Shown in pieces: positions 49,618-59,088 of a DNA stretch of 64,000 bases. Origin of the DNA: Candidatus Nitrososphaera evergladensis SR1 (GTDB taxonomy: Archaea; Thermoproteota; Nitrososphaeria; Nitrososphaerales; Nitrososphaeraceae); the NCBI RefSeq assembly GCF_000730285.1, contig NZ_CP007174.1, positions 1,736,001 to 1,800,000 on the forward strand. The letters run 5' to 3'. The notes beneath the pieces are model-generated. The model was not told the DNA's origin. It saw only the letters and a program-made list of their open reading frames with translations, and ran no database searches. Position 1 is the stretch's first letter. Each line of letters starts with the position of its first letter. Position numbers and translations under genes: made by a program.

Positions 49618-51306
49618 CTAGCCTCCTGTTATCATGTCCTTGAGGCTTGACCCTGGCGCCACGAACGGGTACACATCCTCGTCTGGGTCAATCGGAATGT
49701 CAATCACAGTTGCAACGTCGCTCTTTATCGCAGTCTTTATCGCCTTTTCAAGCTCTGCCATCGACTGGGCGCGAATCCCCTGCGCGCCGTACGCCTCGGC
49801 CACCTTGACATAGTCAGGGCACTGGTGCTGGTGCACGCCGCTGTACCTGCGGTTGTAGAAAGTGCGCTGCCACTGCGCCACCATGCCGAGCATGTAGTTG
49901 TTCATGAGGAAGACTATGACGGGCAACTTTTCAATCACCGACACCGCAAGCGAGTTTTCAGTCATGTTAAACGAGCCGTCGCCGGCAATGTCTACCACCG
50001 GCACTTCGGGCCTTGCCGCCTTGGCCCCTATCGATGCTGGAAATCCAAAGCCCATTGTGCCAAGCCCGGTCGAGCTAAAGAACGTGCCGGGGGCTATCAC
50101 GTCAAAGTGGAGCGAGGCCCACATCTGGCACTGGCCCACCTCCGTGGTCACAATCGACTGCGCCGGCAAGAGCTCGCGCAATTTCTTGAGTGACTTTTTG
50201 GCCGTTATCTCGCGGGGGTAGTCCTTGAGGCTCTCTGCAAAATACTGTACAAGCTCCTGCTTGCGCCGAAGCCACGGGTTCTCCGGGTCCTTCTTTGTCA
50301 CCTTTTTCGCAAGCAGCTTGACCAGCGTGCGCAATGACGATTTTACATCTCCCACTATTGCAACGTCTACTGACTTGTTCTTGCCTATCTCTGCAGGGTC
50401 GATGTCCATGTGGATGATGCTCATGCCCTTGCCAAACTCGTCAAAGCGGCCCACCGACCTGTCGGAGAACCTGGAGCCGACCGCGATTATGCAGTCGGCC
50501 TCGATGATTATCTTGTTGGCCTCTGCATGGCCGTGCATGCCTATCGGACCCATTGCAAGCGGGTGGTTCTCGGGGAACGCACCCTTGCCCTTGAACGTAG
50601 TCACTACGGGTATCATGAGAAGTTCTGCAAGCGCCTGGAGCTCGGCAAACGCGCCTGACAATATGACGCCCCCGCCGGCCAAGATGATTGGGCGCTCGGC
50701 CTTCAAGATGAGCTCCACCGCTTTTCCAATATCTGAAAGGTCGGCATCTATCACGGGGTTGTAGCCCCTCACCTTGATGAGGTCAGGAAACCTCATGTCT
50801 GCGCTCTGCTGTTGCACGTCTTTTGGAATGTCGATAAGCACGGGGCCGGGCCTTCCGCTCTCAGCAATGTAGAATGACTTTTTCACGACTTCTGGAATCT
50901 CGCCGGGCGTCCTTGGCTGGAACGAGTATTTCGTGCAGGGGTTTGCAATGCCGATGATGTCGGTTTCCTGAAAGGCGTCCTTGCCTATCATTGGCAAAGA
51001 AACCTGCCCTGTCACTGCGACCATTGGTATGGAATCTGCATGGGCGGTGGCAAGGCCGGTGATAATGTTGGTGGCACCCGGGCCAGAGGTGGCAAAGCAC
51101 ACGCCGGATTTCCTCTTTATCCTGGCATAGCCGTCGGCCATGTGCGCGGCAGACTGCTCGTGCCTCACAAGTATGTGGCGGAGGTTAGCGCCAACGAGCG
51201 CGTCGTATATCGGGAGGTTTGCTCCGCCGGGAAGTCCAAAGACTACATCTACGCCCTCCTTCTCAAGGGCATGGATCAACGCTTTTGCGCCGGTCATTTC
51301 AACCAT
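49618..51306 (-). CDS. ilvB: acetolactate synthase large subunit
   Basis: 562 residues, a ThDP enzyme. The catalytic Glu50 lies in LVRHEQSAAHMADGYAR; the ThDP/Mg motif is DIAGDGSFNMTENSLAV; the FAD-binding middle domain and the quinone-like cavity helix are in place. It makes acetolactate or acetohydroxybutyrate, first step of valine/leucine/isoleucine synthesis. First gene of ilvB-ilvN-leuA-leuB. Confidence 0.95.
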   Translation of the reverse strand: MVEMTGAKALIHALEKEGVDVVFGLPGGANLPIYDALVGANLRHILVRHEQSAAHMADGYARIKRKSGVCFATSGPGATNIITGLATAHADSIPMVAVTGQVSLPMIGKDAFQETDIIGIANPCTKYSFQPRTPGEIPEVVKKSFYIAESGRPGPVLIDIPKDVQQQSADMRFPDLIKVRGYNPVIDADLSDIGKAVELILKAERPIILAGGGVILSGAFAELQALAELLMIPVVTTFKGKGAFPENHPLAMGPIGMHGHAEANKIIIEADCIIAVGSRFSDRSVGRFDEFGKGMSIIHMDIDPAEIGKNKSVDVAIVGDVKSSLRTLVKLLAKKVTKKDPENPWLRRKQELVQYFAESLKDYPREITAKKSLKKLRELLPAQSIVTTEVGQCQMWASLHFDVIAPGTFFSSTGLGTMGFGFPASIGAKAARPEVPVVDIAGDGSFNMTENSLAVSVIEKLPVIVFLMNNYMLGMVAQWQRTFYNRRYSGVHQHQCPDYVKVAEAYGAQGIRAQSMAELEKAIKTAIKSDVATVIDIPIDPDEDVYPFVAPGSSLKDMITGG

Positions 51307-51458
51307 TTTTTACATTGTCACCATGATTCTTCAAGACAAACGCCCGCTGGTCAGCAGAGATTTGTCTAGGCAAGTAGCAACAGGACCAGAATCTTAACCT
51401 TGTGCCTAGAACTTTCGCTGCCTGTGTGGGGCATCCAGAACAGATTGCAGTGATATAA

Positions 51459-51467
51459 TTTATAAAG
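51459..51467 (+). promoter_or_regulatory. TATA box of the gene at 51505
   Basis: TTTATAAAG is about 42 bases before the GTG at 51505; transcription would start near 51489, giving a very short leader, and excluding the start at 51472. Confidence 0.5.
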
Positions 51468-51504
51468 TTTTGTGCTATACCTGTCAGCGAACATTATATT
51501 GTCC

Positions 51505-51915
51505 GTGACGGATTCTACTAAAATCAGGGACCTGATTTACAAATATTTCCAGATAGCCAAGAGCAAGGAGATCGAGCATATACCCGCCTTTTTTGCAGAA
51601 CGATTCACAAAGTTTGGCGACTCGCCACCGTACGACCTGCGCGACGCTGACAGGGCGCTCATGCTGGAGCAGCTACAGTTTGCAAGCATCTCTGACTATG
51701 ATTTCAAGATAAACGACCTAAAGATCGAAATAGTGGCGGGCGAAGTCGCAATCGCGACGTTTGCGTTAGAGAGCACCGGCATCATTGTCGACGACTATAG
51801 TTTCCGCGGGACTGCAATCAACAACAAGTCCCGCGTCACAATCATGTTTCAAAAGGACAAAAAGAAAGAAGAGTGGAAGATGCTCCACCAGCACTTTTCC
51901 AGAATGCCTAGCTAG
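51505..51915 (+). CDS. SnoaL-like/NTF2-fold protein
   Basis: 136 residues from the GTG at 51505 (a TTG at 51499 is nearby), which suits the promoter. DSTKIRDLIYKYFQIAKSKEIEHIPAFFAERFTKFGD..., with a conical beta fold ending in WKMLHQHFSRMP, is the SnoaL/DUF4440-type pattern (helix-helix then strands with His). A small ligand-binding or isomerase-like protein; unknown substrate. Converges tail to tail with the aldolase gene (no overlap). Confidence 0.78.
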   Translation: MTDSTKIRDLIYKYFQIAKSKEIEHIPAFFAERFTKFGDSPPYDLRDADRALMLEQLQFASISDYDFKINDLKIEIVAGEVAIATFALESTGIIVDDYSFRGTAINNKSRVTIMFQKDKKKEEWKMLHQHFSRMPS

Positions 51916-52761
51916 TCAATCAAAGTCGGCAGATCTGCTTATTGCCTTGACTATTTTCTGCGGCTCTTTTGCCTTGGACTTTTCGCGCTCGCGCAGGAAC
52001 ACGTCATAAGCCTCCTTGACGTCTGCCTTGCCGTGCACGATTGCCTTGACTGCCTTTACCATGGCAACGGGGTAATCAGACTGCCAGATGTTTCTGCCCA
52101 TGTCGACTCCTGACGCGCCATGGGTGACCGAGTCGTGAGCAAGCTTTAGCGCGTCCATCTCAGGCAGCTTTTTGCCTCCTGCCACCACTAGCGGGACGGG
52201 GCACGCCTCGACGACTTTCTCAAAGTTGTCGCAATAGTACGTTTTTACAACATGCGCGCCTAGCTCTGCCGCGACCCTGCACGCAAGGCCCAGGTAGCGG
52301 GCGTCGCGGCCCATCTCTTTTCCCACCGCGGTGACCGCAAGGACAGGGATGCCGTACTTTTCTCCCTCGTCGACGAGCTTGCCAAGGCTTGCCAGTGTCT
52401 GGTGCTCGTACTTGCTTCCGACAAATATTGAAAGCGCAAGACACGACACGTTAAGCTTGATTGCTTCCTCGATGGAAGTCGTTATCGTCTCCTTTGACAG
52501 GTCCTCGCCGATGATGCTCGTCCCGCCAGAGACGCGAAGCACTATTGGTATGTCTCGCTCTGCAGGAACACAGTTGCGCAAAATCCCCCGGGTAAGCATG
52601 AGAGAATCAGCGTACGGGAGAAGTGGGGCTATGGTCTCGGCAGCATTTTCCAGGCGCTCCGTGGGGCCAAGGAAGTAGCCGTGGTCGACTGCAAGCATGA
52701 GGCAGCGGCCGTCTTGAGGGCGAATTATCTTTGAAAGGCGGTTTTTCATTCCCCAGTCCAT
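51916..52761 (-). CDS. LsrF-like class I aldolase (DhnA family)
   Basis: 281 residues. Very close in pattern to LsrF (3-hydroxy-5-phosphonooxypentane-2,4-dione thiolase): start DWGMKNRLSKII, AVDHGYFLGPTERLE, LMLTRGILR, GSKYEHQ, AVTAVGKEMGRDARY, Schiff-base Lys173 in VVKTYY, and GASGVDMGRNIWQSDYPVAM. Other DhnA-family enzymes (archaeal FBP aldolase, ADH synthase) share the barrel but not these segments so well. No other lsr genes are near; a zinc dehydrogenase lies directly upstream. The in vivo substrate is therefore unknown. Confidence 0.87.
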   Translation of the reverse strand: MDWGMKNRLSKIIRPQDGRCLMLAVDHGYFLGPTERLENAAETIAPLLPYADSLMLTRGILRNCVPAERDIPIVLRVSGGTSIIGEDLSKETITTSIEEAIKLNVSCLALSIFVGSKYEHQTLASLGKLVDEGEKYGIPVLAVTAVGKEMGRDARYLGLACRVAAELGAHVVKTYYCDNFEKVVEACPVPLVVAGGKKLPEMDALKLAHDSVTHGASGVDMGRNIWQSDYPVAMVKAVKAIVHGKADVKEAYDVFLREREKSKAKEPQKIVKAISRSADFD

Positions 52762-52794
52762 TTGTTATCGGCGGGAAATGGCTGTTTTTATTAT

Positions 52795-53841
52795 TTATAT
52801 ATTGTTCCCCGTGGTCACGATGACCTTCATCGCGTCCTTGGCTTCGTGCGCGCACTTTATCGCCTCAGACGCGTCGCTGATGTCAAAGCGGTGCGTAATG
52901 AGCGACGCGATTTCGATGCGCTTTTCTGCTATCAGTTTTATCGCCTGGTTTGTCTCGACTTCTGACGCTGCATAGCTTGGTATAAGCGAGTGCTCGTTAG
53001 AGTACAGTTTGCTCATGTCGTACGACACTGCCGAGCCCTTGGAAGGCACGCCAAACAGCATTATCTTGCCCGCCCGCCTCGTCATGTCAAACGACTGCAA
53101 CAGCGCCTTGGTGCTTCCTGTCGCCACGACTGCAATGTCGACCCCGCGTCCCCCTGTCTGCTCTTTGATCTTCTGGGCAAAGTCGGGAGTTGAAATGGAA
53201 TTGAATGTCTCTACTCCGTACTTTTTCCTGGCAAAGTCAAGCCTGAAATCATTGATGTCAGATACAAACACCCTGCCTGCGCCAAACGCCTTTGCAAGGA
53301 TGACATGCATCAGCCCTGCAGGGCCGGCGCCAAGCACCGCAATGTCGTCGCCGCGCTGGAAATTGCACTTGTTCCATGCCCTGATGCAGCATGCCAATGG
53401 CTCGACAAGCGACGCCTCGTCAAACGTCATGCCTGCGGGCAGTTTTATCAGGCCGCCCCTTGACACGTTCCACTCGGGCACAATGAACTGCTCTGCAAGG
53501 CCGCAGGGTGCAATGTTGCTTTTCTGGTACTCGGGGCACATCGTATAATCGCCGTGCAGGCAGTAATGACAAGAGTAGCATGGCACGTGGTGGTGTATGA
53601 ACACGCGGTCGCCGGGCGCAAAGCCCTTGGCGTTCTTGCCGACTGCGACTACCTCGCCGGCCGGCTCATGACCCAGCCTGCCAGACGACATGCCGTACTC
53701 CCCGTAAACCTTCTCCAAGTCAGAGCCGCAGAGGCCGCAGGCGCGCATGCGCACAAGTACGTCGCCCTCGCTTGCCATCTCTGGAGCCTTTATCTCGTCG
53801 ACTGAAACAGCGCTGTGGCCCTTGACAAAAACCGCCTTCAT
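52795..53841 (-). CDS. zinc-dependent medium-chain dehydrogenase
   Basis: 348 residues: catalytic-zinc Cys37 (GLCGSD) and HEPAGEVV, structural zinc C-x-x-C-x-x-C (CYSCHYCLHGDYTMC), Rossmann VLGAGPAGLMH. The closest groups are threonine, sorbitol and sugar-alcohol dehydrogenases. It precedes the LsrF-like aldolase by 33 bases on the same strand, so they form an operon and may act on one sugar-phosphate or related polyol pathway. Substrate not determined. Confidence 0.88.
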   Translation of the reverse strand: MKAVFVKGHSAVSVDEIKAPEMASEGDVLVRMRACGLCGSDLEKVYGEYGMSSGRLGHEPAGEVVAVGKNAKGFAPGDRVFIHHHVPCYSCHYCLHGDYTMCPEYQKSNIAPCGLAEQFIVPEWNVSRGGLIKLPAGMTFDEASLVEPLACCIRAWNKCNFQRGDDIAVLGAGPAGLMHVILAKAFGAGRVFVSDINDFRLDFARKKYGVETFNSISTPDFAQKIKEQTGGRGVDIAVVATGSTKALLQSFDMTRRAGKIMLFGVPSKGSAVSYDMSKLYSNEHSLIPSYAASEVETNQAIKLIAEKRIEIASLITHRFDISDASEAIKCAHEAKDAMKVIVTTGNNI

Positions 53842-53973
53842 GCCTTTTGGGGATATGCTTGCGGTCTATAAATAGCGTTTGAATGAATCGGCGCGTCTTT
53901 TTTTGCGTGTAAAATCATGTACAACGTTTCTTATGGCAAGCAAGAACAATCTTTTATCGAGAAAGAAAAAAAG

Positions 53974-55722
53974 TTAGGAGAGAGGATCGATCTCTCTTAT
54001 TGTAAAGTCCGAGTACGCCATAGTTCCGTATTCGTGCCTTGCGTAGACGGTAAGCATGGGCTCTTTTGATTCACTGCTGCTGTTTATGAAAGAGTGTATG
54101 AGTGGCAGCGCAGGGTTTACGCCTGACCTGCACGCGCCGTGGCCATTGCCAAAGTTCTTGCCGCTGTCAACAAACTCTGTCACCTTTTGCCAGTTGCCTC
54201 CGTTTGCTCCTCCCGTTGTGTCGCGGTACAGCTCCAGCTTCACCTTGGTGTTGTCGTCCATGTTGCGAAGGACGTACTTGAAGCCCACCCAGGTGTTCTT
54301 TGGAAGGTCGCCAGAAGGCCTTTCGCCTGCTGCGCCAGCATAGCCGTTGTCCAGGTGGTGTGCAGTCTCTTTTTCAAAAGACCATTCGCCGTTGATGTTT
54401 ACGAGGCCGCCGTAACCACGGTCATCGCATAGGTTTGACTCTTCGTTGCCGTTTGTGCCATGGTTTGTACGGGCAAACACCTGGAGGCCAGAGTAGTCAA
54501 CGGTCCTTGTTTCACTGATCCTCTTGATGTACATCGTTATTTCCAGGTTCTCTGACCATTCCCTTTCCTTGGCAGGGTCATGCACGTACATCCGTACAAA
54601 GTCTCCAGATGCTGTCAGCGTGCCCTTGCCGTCGATGGCGTACCTTCCTTCCCCGTGTGCTGCATCGAACCACTTGTCGTCAGGGTCTATCGCGTTTCCA
54701 ATAGTTCTGGCGTGCCCGTTGTCCCAGCTTGAAGACCATTCCATTCCGCCGGCTGCGGTTGGATTGATCTTTGTAATGCCAAACCTGTCCTTGGTCGGTG
54801 TGGGGCCTGGGCCTGGTGGTGTTGTCGGTGGCGACGGCGTATCCGCCGGCTTTTGGGAAACCTTTACTGAAATGGTAAATACCTGCTGGTTTCCTGCATT
54901 GTCAGTTGCGCGTGCAGCTATTTCGTGGTTTCCAACTGCCAGTGTACGAGAATTAGTCCACGTTGACCAGTCACCCGGGGAGGCAGGCGACGCAGGCTGG
55001 TACGCATTATTGTCGGTTCTGACTTCGACCAGCTTTACCCCGCTGGTAGAATCAGATGCCTTGCCCATGATGTTGACCGTTGCAGTGGTGGCGGTGGAAG
55101 ACGACGTGACTATCTCGCTCCTGTCTGCCGGCTGGTCTATGGTTACAAAGGGCCTGATCGTGTCCTGCGTACCGCCTGAAACATATCCGTACACCTTGAT
55201 TTCCGTGATGGATGCCCAGTTGTTTTCTGTGTTGCCATTCACCGTAATCCTGACGAACCTTGCGCTGACGTCTGCAAAGTTGTATCTCTGAAGGCTGGCT
55301 GTCGTGCCCGAGCTTTTGGCAGAATAGTCTTGGATGTAGGTCCTGCCGTCAGGAGAATGCGATATTACAAATGTGTTCTGCCTCGTGTCTCCCTTGTACC
55401 AGGCAATGTCTACATAGCAGACGTTTACAATCCCTCCCAGGTCCATTGATATCCAGGAGCCTTTGCCAAGGTTTGACCATCTTGTACCAAGCTTGCCGTC
55501 AATGGTGTTTTTTGGCACGTTCCCGTCATTTCCTGATGCAGACACTTTTGTCACCTGCAACGCCACGCAGGCCGGGGCTGCGCTTGCGTAAGGAATCGCC
55601 CCTGCGGCTGCCGGCAGAGAGAGCACCAGCATCGCGCCTACACTTAAAAAAACAAGTCGCTTGCTGATGCCTCCTCTGTCCGGCATTTTCATTAGGTGGT
55701 TCACCGTTGCTGAGATTCGCAT
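53974..55722 (-). CDS. secreted discoidin-domain glycan-binding protein
   Basis: 582 residues. Signal segment about 20-46 (with an upstream basic region), then an F5/8 type C discoidin domain (about 58-180; ends TEIKVYGYVSGG), an Ig-like domain (about 192-292), a Pro-rich linker (PPTTPPGPGPTPT) and a C-terminal concanavalin-like fold (about 315-575) with FARTNHGTNGNEESNLCDDRG. This is the make-up of a cell-surface carbohydrate-binding or polysaccharide-modifying protein. No catalytic residues can be assigned. Monocistronic. Confidence 0.78.
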   Translation of the reverse strand: MRISATVNHLMKMPDRGGISKRLVFLSVGAMLVLSLPAAAGAIPYASAAPACVALQVTKVSASGNDGNVPKNTIDGKLGTRWSNLGKGSWISMDLGGIVNVCYVDIAWYKGDTRQNTFVISHSPDGRTYIQDYSAKSSGTTASLQRYNFADVSARFVRITVNGNTENNWASITEIKVYGYVSGGTQDTIRPFVTIDQPADRSEIVTSSSTATTATVNIMGKASDSTSGVKLVEVRTDNNAYQPASPASPGDWSTWTNSRTLAVGNHEIAARATDNAGNQQVFTISVKVSQKPADTPSPPTTPPGPGPTPTKDRFGITKINPTAAGGMEWSSSWDNGHARTIGNAIDPDDKWFDAAHGEGRYAIDGKGTLTASGDFVRMYVHDPAKEREWSENLEITMYIKRISETRTVDYSGLQVFARTNHGTNGNEESNLCDDRGYGGLVNINGEWSFEKETAHHLDNGYAGAAGERPSGDLPKNTWVGFKYVLRNMDDNTKVKLELYRDTTGGANGGNWQKVTEFVDSGKNFGNGHGACRSGVNPALPLIHSFINSSSESKEPMLTVYARHEYGTMAYSDFTIREIDPLS

Positions 55723-56188
55723 GGTGGTGTGACGGCTGACAGTAGATTATTCATTAATAACATTAGGTAAGCAACTTCTATGAGTTTCTTATAAGGAATA
55801 TTAGTAATGACAATATTCGTTTTAAGTAATACGTTAAATTTCACAATTTTGCTAAACCTGCATAACTGCATTGCTGTTTTCATGCTGTTATTGGTTTTGC
55901 TTGTCCACTCGGCACACGGAGTGAACTATGCCAAGTGATGGTCTTTGTTATCGATGTCTATGGCCGTTACAAAGCACTCTTGCCGCCTCAAAAAATGCGA
56001 AACTAAAGTAGTAGCAGGATCAGGAAGAACTGGGATGCAACTGATGATGCACCGCCCGAATTTTACCTTTCTGAACTGGAATTGTCTTCGAGTGCTGACT
56101 CTGGCAACGACAGTTGCCGCATAAGAAAATAAAAGGTTGCTGAATGCAATGAGTCTATATCATTGCAATTGACCTCGTTTGAGATTTT
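55723..56188. other. intergenic region upstream of the secreted-protein gene
   Basis: AT-rich, with TATA-like stretches near 55740-55800 on the minus strand suited to the secreted-protein gene. Nothing else is supported. Confidence 0.4.
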
Positions 56189-56305
56189 TTATCGTGTTGA
56201 CGTGGCGTGCATCTTTACCCTGTGATCTTCAAGCTCTGCCTCTGTCTTGAACTTGTCGCCGCAGACTGTGCACTTGAACTTTTTTCCAAATGACGGGAAC
56301 TTCAT
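56189..56305 (-). CDS. 38-residue C2H2 zinc-finger protein
   Basis: MKFPSFGKKFKCTVCGDKFK is a classical finger start; the helix ends DHRVKMH. Spacing is C-x2-C-x12-H-x4-H, a standard C2H2 finger with a basic N-terminus. The upstream open frame (to 56416) is not protein-like. Likely nucleic-acid or protein binding. Confidence 0.7.
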   Translation of the reverse strand: MKFPSFGKKFKCTVCGDKFKTEAELEDHRVKMHATSTR

Positions 56306-56412
56306 CTTAGCTAAGAATATTGTTCTTATGATATTTACGAGGTTCGATTGGGGAAGAGGTATGTGCATGTTTGTACGGTTATGCAGAGTATGTACAGCTT
56401 GAACCTGGAGAA

Positions 56413-56595
56413 TCAAACGTACCCGTCTTGACTTTTTGTGATGAGGTAGAGCATTGCCTTTAAGAGCTCTCTTGCTTGCTCATCGCTTAGGAATTTCAAA
56501 AACTCTGGATCCACTCCAAGCTCGATCAGCTTACGGCGGTCATACTCTTTGTCTTCCTTTTTTGTCAGGACCTTTGTTGAGGTGCCTTCTTTCAT
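56413..56595 (-). CDS. small helical protein, unknown
   Basis: 60 residues: a basic N-terminus, then IELGVDPEFLKFLSDEQARELLKAMLYLI, two helices of an amphipathic kind. Upstream of the C2H2 gene by 107 bases. No family known. Confidence 0.5.
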   Translation of the reverse strand: MKEGTSTKVLTKKEDKEYDRRKLIELGVDPEFLKFLSDEQARELLKAMLYLITKSQDGYV

Positions 56596-56855
56596 TTTAT
56601 TGGCAGTATTGTCTCATCGCTCTCTTAATATATATCTAAAGGATTCGATGAATTAAATAATCATCAAGGTATTTACTGTATGCCCAAAAAAGCACGAAAT
56701 GAGCAATATGTTGCATTTTTGCCTGATCTCGCAAACAAGCAATTGACAGGGGGTCGCCTTTTTCATGGCCTGAAAAACTTTCGTGCACGACTTGTAGGAT
56801 GTTGAATAGTAACTGTTAAATAGAAAAAAACCAAAGTTGCCTCTGTTCACAAAAC

Positions 56856-57260
56856 ATGCTCCTTCCCTCAGAGATCGAAGCAAAGTCGCTCATTCCTGCA
56901 GTGAGGGCGATCCTTGCCAAGAAACTGATAAAAGAGTATTCACTCAAGGAGGAAGACGTCGCCAGGGTGCTTGGCATCACGCAGGCTGCGGTGAGCAACT
57001 ATGTCAGGGGAACAAGGGGCGACATCGAACTCATCTCAAAACTGGAAGGCATCCGCGAGGTGATGCGCATGATCGACGACATTGCACGCGAACTTTCTAC
57101 CAACAAGGCGTACACCCCTAGCACCCTTGCAAAGTTCGTCGGCCTGACAAACTACATGCGCTATTCGCTCCTCATATGCGACGTGCACCACAGCATCGAG
57201 TCGAACATTGACGAGACCGTTTGCGAGCAGTGCAGGGGCACACTCATTCGCGAGCAATAG
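56856..57260 (+). CDS. Xre-type helix-turn-helix regulator
   Basis: 134 residues: HTH about 26-62 (EYSLKEEDVARVLGITQAAVSNYVRGTRGDIELIS), then a helical C-domain with DVHHSIESNIDETVCEQCRGTL, where Cys (CEQC) and His could bind a metal or heme-like ligand. It matches archaeal predicted transcription regulators of the COG2522 kind. The mRNA is probably short-leadered. Targets unknown. Confidence 0.82.
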   Translation: MLLPSEIEAKSLIPAVRAILAKKLIKEYSLKEEDVARVLGITQAAVSNYVRGTRGDIELISKLEGIREVMRMIDDIARELSTNKAYTPSTLAKFVGLTNYMRYSLLICDVHHSIESNIDETVCEQCRGTLIREQ

Positions 57261-57314
57261 CAATCGCTTCTGACAAAAATTAATATACAGTCCCTAGTGA
57301 TTTTTGATTCAATC

Positions 57315-57533
57315 ATGGAACGGATCAACGGCGAAACAATCGCAGGTGCCGCCCTGGCGCTTCTTGGAGCGCTTTTCATGTTTGCCGCGCAGATGAACAC
57401 GACGTGGGCTGCTGCAGTACCTGCAGCTCTTGTCCTCATTGCTGTCGGCATCGCACTCGTCGTGCTTGGCAGGTACACCACGAAGAAATCAAACCGCTCT
57501 CATCCTCACACAGAGGAACATTCGCACCACTAA
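57315..57533 (+). CDS. small two-span membrane protein
   Basis: 72 residues from the ATG at 57315 (a TTG at 57297 is also open). Two hydrophobic helices with a short turn (about 8-27 and 32-52), then a His/Ser-rich tail (SHPHTEEHSHH) that could bind metal. 54 bases downstream of the Xre gene, so possibly controlled with it. No family. Confidence 0.6.
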   Translation: MERINGETIAGAALALLGALFMFAAQMNTTWAAAVPAALVLIAVGIALVVLGRYTTKKSNRSHPHTEEHSHH

Positions 57534-57593
57534 AAACCAGCAGTCAACCGGCAACGCTTAAAATGATGTCGACCTGTTGGTTTATTATCCCAT

Positions 57594-58424
57594 ATGCCTC
57601 CTGCCCAAGACGAAGACCTTGTGAGCGCCTACGCCAACACTGAAAAGACGTTTTTTGAGCTTGCAAGCGAGCAGCGCCTTTCGATTCTCTTCAGGCTGAA
57701 CGAGAAAAAGGCCAAGATATCGCAGCTTGCCAAGGACCTTAACATAACCATGCAGGAAGCCCACAGAAACGTCAACCGCCTTCAGGATGCCGGCCTGATA
57801 GAGAAAGACCCTGAGGGCATATTCTCGCTCACGACCTTTGGCAACACGATAATCAAGCAGATCCCGACGTTTAACTACCTGTCAAAGCACAAGGAGTATT
57901 TCTCCGAGCACATCCTCGGCGAGCTCCCGTTCAAGTTCATCATGCGGCTTGGCGCGCTGGACCAGTGCGAGTTTATCAAGGGCGTGGTCGCAATACTTGA
58001 GCGCTGGAAAGACATCTACCGAGAGTCTGATGAATACATCTATGAAATAGTGCCGCAGGTGCCTATCGACCTTATCGAGCCGGCGCTCAGCAGGGTCAAG
58101 GAAAAAGGAGTGAAGTACAGTTACGTGCTTCCAAAGAACGTCATCATTCCAAAGGGGAGAAAAGACCTTTTGAAAAAACTGGGTCACAGCGAGCTTTTGA
58201 CCAAGGGCGCAATAGAGCGCAGGATGGTCGACAGGGTGCAGGTTGCGGTTATCCTGAACGAAAAGCAGGCCGCCGTGATGTTTCCCACACAAAAAGGGGA
58301 GACTGACATGAACATGATATTTTTCAGCACCGACCCGCTTTTTCACGAGTGGTGCCTAGACTATTTCAGGTATAGATGGTACGGCTCGGACATATTCGAT
58401 GAAAGCCACCTGAAAGAGATCTAG
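57594..58424 (+). CDS. archaeal wHTH regulator with a FilR1-like C-terminal domain
   Basis: 276 residues: ArsR-like wHTH (about 15-85; KISQLAKDLNITMQEAHRNVNRLQDAGLIEKD) then a 190-residue domain (IPTFNYLSKHKEYFSEHILGELP onward) of the kind seen in archaeal FilR1-type transcription regulators. These act as single-component regulators. The ligand and targets are unknown. Starts with ATG 60 bases after the small membrane protein. Confidence 0.82.
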   Translation: MPPAQDEDLVSAYANTEKTFFELASEQRLSILFRLNEKKAKISQLAKDLNITMQEAHRNVNRLQDAGLIEKDPEGIFSLTTFGNTIIKQIPTFNYLSKHKEYFSEHILGELPFKFIMRLGALDQCEFIKGVVAILERWKDIYRESDEYIYEIVPQVPIDLIEPALSRVKEKGVKYSYVLPKNVIIPKGRKDLLKKLGHSELLTKGAIERRMVDRVQVAVILNEKQAAVMFPTQKGETDMNMIFFSTDPLFHEWCLDYFRYRWYGSDIFDESHLKEI

Positions 58425-58448
58425 GCGCCAGCAACCCAATGACCCTTA

Positions 58449-59072
58449 TTAATTTTTCTTTACGACGCGGAACCCAAGGTGCGTCACACGTGGGGACTCT
58501 ATTACCCTGGTTCTTTCCAGCTCAATGTGTCCTGTGTCGATATTGTCGAACATCCTCCTACCGCCGCCGAGCAGTACGGGCACTAAGTGAACCTGTATTT
58601 CGTCAAGCAGCCCTGCTTTTAAGTACTGCTGGATGATGTTTGCGCCACCTAATACCAGGACATTTTTGTCGCCGGCGGCTTCTTGCGCTTGCCGCAGAGC
58701 GCTTTCAATGCCGTCGGTGACAAAGGCAAATGTCGTGCCCCCTTGTTTGACCAGCTTTTCTTGCGCATTGTGCGTGACTACGAACACCGGCATGTGAAAA
58801 GGAGGGTTGTCGCCCCAATACCTTTCCCCAAGGTCAAACATTCGTCTGCCCATAACAAATGCTCCTGAAGTGTTGAATGATTCTTCAAGAATCTCGGCGT
58901 CGCGGCTCGTCTTGCCGCCGGCAAGACCGTGGAGTTTGCGCCAGCTCGCCAGATCGTATAACCATTCGTGGAGCCGTTCGCCGCCATCGCCCAGGGGCCG
59001 CTCGACATCGTCATTTGGCCCGGCAATAAATCCGTCCATCGACATTGACATGCCCGCAGCAACTTTTCCCAC
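58449..59072 (-). CDS. dihydrofolate-reductase-family protein (RibD C-terminal type)
   Basis: 207 residues: MSMSMDGFIAGPNDDVERPLG, FVMGRRMFDLGERYWG, VFVVTHNAQEKLVKQGGTTFAFVTDG and VLGGANIIQQYLKAGLLDEIQVHLVPVLLGGGRRMFD are typical of the RibD/DHFR-like family. Probably a NADPH-dependent reductase; true thymidylate-linked DHFR is unlikely, since Nitrososphaera make folate in another way. Converges with the regulator at 57594. Confidence 0.87.
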   Translation of the reverse strand: MGKVAAGMSMSMDGFIAGPNDDVERPLGDGGERLHEWLYDLASWRKLHGLAGGKTSRDAEILEESFNTSGAFVMGRRMFDLGERYWGDNPPFHMPVFVVTHNAQEKLVKQGGTTFAFVTDGIESALRQAQEAAGDKNVLVLGGANIIQQYLKAGLLDEIQVHLVPVLLGGGRRMFDNIDTGHIELERTRVIESPRVTHLGFRVVKKN

Positions 59073-59088
59073 TATTTTTCATCTCTAG

